Assembly (NCBI GenBank): GCA_904066235.2
Contig: CAJFCV020000003.1
Span: 4,836,001 to 4,900,000, forward strand
Reading direction: 5' to 3'
DNA: 64,000 nt
DNA from: Bursaphelenchus xylophilus
Lineage: Eukaryota > Nematoda > Chromadorea > Rhabditida > Aphelenchoididae
In this document: positions 58,989 to 64,000 of the stretch, piece by piece
Layout: every line of letters begins with the position of its first letter
How positions within the stretch are numbered: position 1 is the first letter of the stretch
Made by a program: the position numbers and the translations under genes
The notes under the pieces: generated by a model
Databases searched by the model: none
The model's input: the letters and a program-made list of their open reading frames with translations, nothing else
What the model was told of the DNA's origin: nothing

Positions 58989-61666
58989 TTAAGACGAGGC
59001 CAACTGCTTCTCCAATTCCTCGACAGTCATTGGCCGGACATGAGGTGGGAGTTTGTTCAAGATTGAGAGATTGGAAGGACCACTTCTTTGTTGATCGTGG
59101 AACTGGGTAAGCTTCTGGAAAACGGTGGGGAGCCCCGGATTCTGCTGACGGAAGGGATCGGCCGACTGATTGGAATGCACTGAACCCATCGGAGATTCAT
59201 TGGATGGGCGCTGAAACAAGGAAAGTAAACTTGGAACCACATAAAAAATCTTTTTTATCATAGAGGCTTACATTAAACGGAGAGTCAGATTGCCGGGGGA
59301 TTTGCGAGGCCATCGGGTGAGGAGCCATCGGTGGTGCATGCCCCATATTCTGGGCGGCCGCATTCTGAAGACACGATAAAGCTTGTAGTTGAGTTTGGAT
59401 ACTATTCTGGAGATATGCTACGGCTGCCGCATCACCCCGCTGTTGGGCTTCTTGGAGACGTTTTGCATCCATTTGTAAAGCTAAACAGAAAAAAAATTAA
59501 TTCATAAAACAGAAAAAAGGACCATCCAATTAGTTCGACCACGATAAACAACGTCCAATGATATCACAAGCACTGTTACAATATCAAGTCTTTGAATATC
59601 GAGTCTCACCGATGGGATGCGGAATTGGAAAGACGTGCATACCCATTTGCGCATATCCACCTGGACCAAAAGGACCCATCGAAGGAGGGGGTCCCATAAA
59701 AGAAGGGTTCATTTGAGGGGCTGAAGGCATTCCTCCCATTGGTTGAGACATTTCGGGGGGATTCGAGGGACGACGGCCTGCCAGGGATGAATTAGAACCA
59801 CTTCTCGACTTATCCGTCAATGTTCCGGGTGCTAAAACACAAAATTCGATAAAATAAACCAGACCAAATAAATAAAACAAGTCCAAAAAATACCTTCACT
59901 TACTTTCCCGATCCTCTTTGTGTTGCTGCTTTGTTTGCTGAAGCATAACTGCTGTTGGTACCAGATCAAAAGCTGGTTTCATTCTGGTCGGGGCAGGGGA
60001 AGATCTGCTCGACGGCATACTTGATGGAGGGCCGTAAGACCGCTCTCCAGAAGAGCTCGGAGGTGGCATCGGAGGCATAAACGGCATGTTTGGGACACCC
60101 ATCAGTTGTTTTTGATACTTGATATGATTCAACATACTCTCTACTCGTGGATTGGAGAGATCGAGCTGACCCGCAGCCGCCCAATGTTCTACTTGAGCAA
60201 TAAAAGCAGGGTGGATCATGGGGAATCCGTTAGGACCAGGCACCATCGGAAGACCCATTTGAGGCATCCTGGGCATATTAGGAGGCATGGGCAAGAACGG
60301 GGCGCCTGGGGCAGGAGGAGGCTGGACCGGTTGCCCTTGCATGGAAAGTGTCTGCGGCGGGATTGACTGCACTGGGGGACTCTGAGTTGACTGAACCGGC
60401 TTAGGCGTCTCCTTCTTCAGGTCGAAATTTGTTATCGTCTCTCCAGGGGTATAATCGCTCAGTACTTTCTTCAATTCCTCCACATCTGCATCCCACGAGT
60501 CTTCTTCGGGTTCCTTCAGAGGTTCTGGAGCTCGTTCTGACCCTAAAATTGCAGTGAATATTCTCTGATTCCTAAAATCCAATCAAAAAAAAAAACAAAT
60601 ACTTACGAGCAAAGTGATCCAACAAAGTTCGTTCATCCATAGCTTGGGCGTGTCTCTCCACTGGTTGATTGCCTCTGGCCCCCTTTAATAACATGGCTAC
60701 GGCTGGAGGAAGTGTTGAAGTCGGGGACTCCTTTGGTTTCTCTGAGAAGAATTGACTTAACCTGCTTTGTTTCGGTGCTTCGTTCGACATTGAAAGAGCC
60801 TGAAAACCAATAATAATAAGAATAACAGTCTTACAGGTTTGCTTATCGAACCAACATCAAGAAGACCAAACTGAGCTGCAAATTCTAAATCGGAATCTGG
60901 GAGAACAGAAGACTGAGCTTGGCTCACTTCTTCGTTTGGTTTTTTCATCAAATCTCGCAAGTCTGAAAGAAATACGGGTAATAACTTTCATCTAGAAAAT
61001 AAGTATTTAAATCAATTCAAAATCTTACTGAATGGCTTGTCTTTATGGTCTCCAGAAGCCTTCTGGTCCTCCTCAAATCCGCCAAGAGTAATTATCTCGT
61101 TGTGATCGGTTGGTCCCCCGTCCATCCATTCAGGCATCTCCTCATTTTTCTCGTCTTTTCTACCAAACTTCTTGTTGAAACTAAGCGTATTACTAGTTTT
61201 CAGCCCATTTTTTGGGCGTTTCGAGTTTTGCGACGCGGCAGGAAGATTATTGTTTAGAGCGCGACGTCTAAGGCTTGTATCATCTGAAAAGTTAATTGTC
61301 CAGGCTATTTTATAGGTAATACACTAACACCAAAAGGAAGTTTTAACTCTTCTTACCATTACTAGAAACCTCTTTACATCCACTGGAGAAACCTCGGCGC
61401 TGTGGGGAAAGGGATGACCCATTAGAAAAAGCGTCAGGGATATCCGTCTTCTTTTTTCCTGATCCCTTCTCAGTCCTCCACATTCCTTCCACATACTTGT
61501 CCGGCACAAACTGTCCGTCAGCACTAAAGTCAGCAATGACATATGAATGATCGACTTACTTCAGATACTCGGCATTGCTCATATGCTGCGGAAGAAGGGC
61601 CTCATGTGCTTGACATTTGAGGGCTAAAAAGTCCTCCCTTGAATAAGATATATGCCCCAGAGGCAT
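58989..61666 (-). CDS. ifet-1: eIF4E transporter 4E-T homologue (IFET-1 type)
   Basis: Nine exons (61666-61560, 61523-61357, 61283-61029, 60962-60835, 60799-60607, 60542-59904, 59831-59610, 59480-59272, 59210-58989) join in phase to 713 residues. The protein begins MPLGHISYSREDFLAL, where YSREDFL is close to the eIF4E-binding consensus YxxxxL-phi. KYVEGMWRTEKG and the following basic DAFSNGSSLSPQRRG region resemble the CUP homology region of 4E-T, which binds DDX6/CGH-1. Then come long Pro/Met/Gln-rich low-complexity segments (PGAPFLPMPPNMPRMPQM). The family represses translation and protects deadenylated mRNA in P bodies and germ granules. A TTCTTCTAG acceptor 35 bp before the ATG may be a trans-splice site. 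The gene is divergent from rps-1, with 760 bp between the starts. Confidence 0.85.
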
Positions 61667-62426
61667 GTCTTTTGTGAGCGTGAGGTATCCTCGTAGAACT
61701 AGAAGAAATTCGATGAAAATGAATTATAATAAACAGCTTATACAAAGCACGAGTTTTAAACGTCGAACGCTCCTTTGTTTTCTTTACTACAACGCGTTTC
61801 GGGAAAATAATATAACCACAAATCTGATGTCTGCAAGAAATCAATGATTACACAACAGATGTCGCAGAGAACTTCGGATCACCATACATCTAAACAACAG
61901 ACAGTTTTGAGAGATATCTTTTCCTTCCCCAAAGTAATAATAAAAAGATAAACAATTTAAAATTAAGAACGGCATCTAGGGTTGATACATGATAACACAG
62001 ACGTTGTGGAAAAGACCGTTCAGATACCCTTCTTCCATCCTCCGTAACTGCCAACCCATGAAGTGAACGAAAAAAGAAAAAAAACGGAAAAAAATCACTT
62101 GAAGAAAAGCTAAGTCTCGAAGCGAAAAAGAAATGCCAATTCTGAGCGATACGGTAAAGTCGACGAGAAATTCCTCTTTTTCCATCAGGAAATTTTACAA
62201 TTATATGAATTTGATAGTAACTAGCGAATTCTTTGAATTCCAATTTGTTTATTATATGAAGTTTTAACTGCTTTGAGCGCTAGATATCAATTTACGTATT
62301 TTGCTTCCCAGAAACCTTATTTTCACCTTTTATTCTTTGGGATTGTTGTGTTAGCTTCGCGAAATTTGTCTTATTTTATGACTTTCTCGTTCGCTTATTG
62401 TAAATTTTGTTTTCAGCCAAGTAGAT
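61667..62426. promoter_or_regulatory. Shared upstream region of ifet-1 (-) and rps-1 (+)
   Basis: 760 bp between two divergently transcribed genes, one of them a ribosomal protein gene expected to be strongly expressed. Polypyrimidine-rich stretches occur at about 62270-62400. Acceptors that may take a spliced leader sit at about 61702 (-) and 62416 (+, GTTTTCAG). No coding exon is seen. Confidence 0.5.
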
Positions 62427-63333
62427 ATGGCCGTGGGCAAAAACTCCAAAGTTTCTAAAAAGGGAGGTAAGAAGAAGGCCGCGGATCCTTTCTCGCGCAA
62501 GGAGTGGTATGATGTGAAAGCTCCAGCTCAGTTCACCAACCGTGATGTTGGAAAGACCATCGTCAACAGAACTCAGGGAACCCGTAAGTAATTTATTTTT
62601 ACTGTATTCGTTTTTTAGGCAATGTTTTATTGGTTATTTTATTCTCGGTTTTAGGAATTGCCAGCGATTTCTTGAAAGGCCGTGTCTTCGAGGTTTCTCT
62701 TGGTGATCTGAACAAGAACGAGTTCGACTTCAGAAAGTTCCGTTTGGTCGTTGAAGAAGTCAAGGGGAGAAACTGTCTCACCAACTTCAATGGCATGACC
62801 TTCACCCGTGACAAGCTCTGCTCCATCGTCAAGAAGTGGCACGTGAGTATAATTTCTCTTTTTTAGACTCAGTTCTGTTGTCGATCAGTATTAGTTTAAC
62901 GTTTTAGACTTTGATCGAGGCCAACGTTACCGTTAAGACTACTGACGGATATCACCTCCGCGTCTTTGTCATCGGATTCACCAAGCGAAGCCCCAACCAG
63001 GTCCGCAAGACAAGCTACGCCCAGACCTCTAAGGTCCGTCTGATCCGAGCCAAGATGACCGAAATCATCCAGAAAGAGGTGAACGGCTCAAACTTGACCG
63101 AAGTTGTCAACAAGCTGATCCCCGACTCGATCGGCAAGGACATCGAGAAGGCCTGCTCCCGATTCTACCCTCTTCAAGACGTATATATCCGCAAGGTTAA
63201 GGTGGTCAAAAAGCCCAAGTTTGATCTTGGAAAACTTCTGGAGATCCACGGCGAGCTCGGCGCTTCTTCAGGAAGTGGTAAGGTTGACCGCGCTGATGCT
63301 GCCTACGAACCCCCAGTCCAAGAGAGCGTTTAA
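62427..63333 (+). CDS. rps-1: 40S ribosomal protein eS1 (RPS3A)
   Basis: Three exons (62427-62583, 62655-62842, 62908-63333) give 256 residues, the normal size. The basic N-terminus [17 protein letters not shown] is followed by [64 protein letters not shown], and the C-terminal [19 protein letters not shown]: all hallmarks of eS1 in order. It binds 18S rRNA near the mRNA exit and contacts initiation factors. G+C-rich third positions (AAG, GTC, ATC, TTC preferred) mark it as highly expressed. A trans-splice-type acceptor lies 11 bp before the ATG. AATAAA lies near 63377. Confidence 0.97.
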
Positions 63334-63594
63334 AGTGAATTGTTACTTGTTTTACAGTTTTCTTGGAGTTATTAAAAAATAAATTGTTTGTTATCCTTTT
63401 ATTTCGATGGGGAGTATTGTCAGTTGGGATTGTGGTGTAGTTGGACGTCACCCAGTAATGTTTATTGGTGTGAGTTATTCTTCGGGGAGCAGTTATTCTA
63501 CGAGTCTTGGAGCGAAATATTTCATTGGCTTTATGCATAAATATTTTCTGCAAGAAGAAAATATCGGTTTGTTTGGAGCTCCCCGGAGGCGAGG

Positions 63595-64000
63595 ATGAGT
63601 AAGGAGAAGGAAGTGACCTCGTTCCATTCTGGGGACAGGAGCCGCGCACAGGCCGATCACATCAGCTCCTTTTTCAATGACACTTCCGTTGAGACTCCCG
63701 GATATAAGTGAGATTTTTTATTTTTAACGGGAGCAAGCTAAAACATTGAAATTAATGTTGTGAAACTTCAGGCAACGATTGTATGAATTATTCTCACAAA
63801 TCGACAAAGAATTCGAAACGTTATACCTTGAGAACTGTCAATGTAAGTCCACTCGATGATTTTGACGTCTGTTTAGTGAAAATACGATTGGGACAGGCAC
63901 CAGAGAATTCGTTGAATGATTTCATCAAGTCTCCTGACACTTCGACTTCCATTTTTAATGAAATTAAAGCTGCACAGAAGAAGTGTAAGTGAATGAAATT
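63595..64000 (+). CDS. N-terminal part of a probable WDR37-like protein (runs off the window)
   Basis: Three exons (63595-63707, 63772-63842, 63877-63984) splice in phase, the last ending at GTAAGT. The start MSKEKEVTSFHSGDRSRAQ is polar. The second exon reads RLYELFSQIDKEFETLYLEN, which matches the R-L-x-x-LF-x-x-I-E-x-EFE-x-LY-x-EN coiled-coil block that precedes the WD repeats in WDR37. No WD repeat is yet reached, so the assignment rests on that block only. WDR37 works with PACS proteins in ER calcium handling and trafficking. The gene lies 261 bp after rps-1 on the same strand, so the two could share an operon; this is inference. Confidence 0.5.

Overview
This window is nematode nuclear DNA. 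It holds two Gly-X-Y cuticle collagens and a tau-repeat MAP of the PTL-1 type. It also holds an insulin/IGF receptor, short-spacer TIL-domain inhibitors and genes split by many introns, mostly about 40-100 bp, with GTAAGT donors and TTTCAG/TTTTAG acceptors. The species cannot be fixed from sequence alone. I rebuilt exon-intron models by hand from splice consensus and reading phase. For all complete genes except the dynein-like gene I summed the exon lengths, and the total is a multiple of three.

Layout. 1-5.2 kb: intergenic DNA, two minus-strand TIL-domain secreted inhibitors and a LITAF-domain membrane protein (-). 5.9-6.6 kb: a foldback repeat. 6.6-8.8 kb: a cuticle collagen (-) and an IFT20-like gene (-). 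9.3-13.6 kb: an ICT1/MRPL58-type mitochondrial release factor (+) and a ZnT1-like zinc exporter (+). 13.9-14.4 kb: an internally deleted mariner. 14.4-26.6 kb: a large divergent dynein heavy chain (-) with a 1.5 kb foldback transposon in one intron. 27.2-28.6 kb: a cystatin and a two-domain cystatin-like protein (+). 30.2-31.7 kb: pantothenate kinase (+). 32.4-33.8 kb: an unrecognised gene (+). 35.7-43.2 kb: daf-2-type insulin receptor (+). 43.6-44.1 kb: a short SKP1-like gene (-). 44.1-48.9 kb: a gene-poor stretch. 48.9-51.9 kb: a second cuticle collagen followed by three tiny single-pass membrane proteins (+). 52.5-57.9 kb: a ptl-1/tau-like gene (+) with a 1.8 kb palindrome in a 4 kb intron. 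59.0-61.7 kb: a 4E-T/IFET-1 homologue (-). 62.4-63.3 kb: ribosomal protein eS1 (+). 63.6 kb to the end: the start of a probable WDR37-like gene (+).

The genes do not form one pathway. Themes that recur are cuticle (two collagens and the small membrane proteins), secreted protease inhibitors (TIL, cystatin), cilium/microtubule biology (IFT20, dynein-like chain, tau-like MAP) and growth control (insulin receptor, 4E-T, ribosomal protein).

The points I rate most interesting are: a dynein heavy chain with eroded AAA1/AAA2 nucleotide sites that stops after AAA5; a candidate alternative terminal exon in daf-2 that would encode a secreted ligand-binding-only receptor; the cluster of collagen-N-terminus-like mini membrane proteins; and several long inverted-repeat elements, two carrying tRNA-like sequences.
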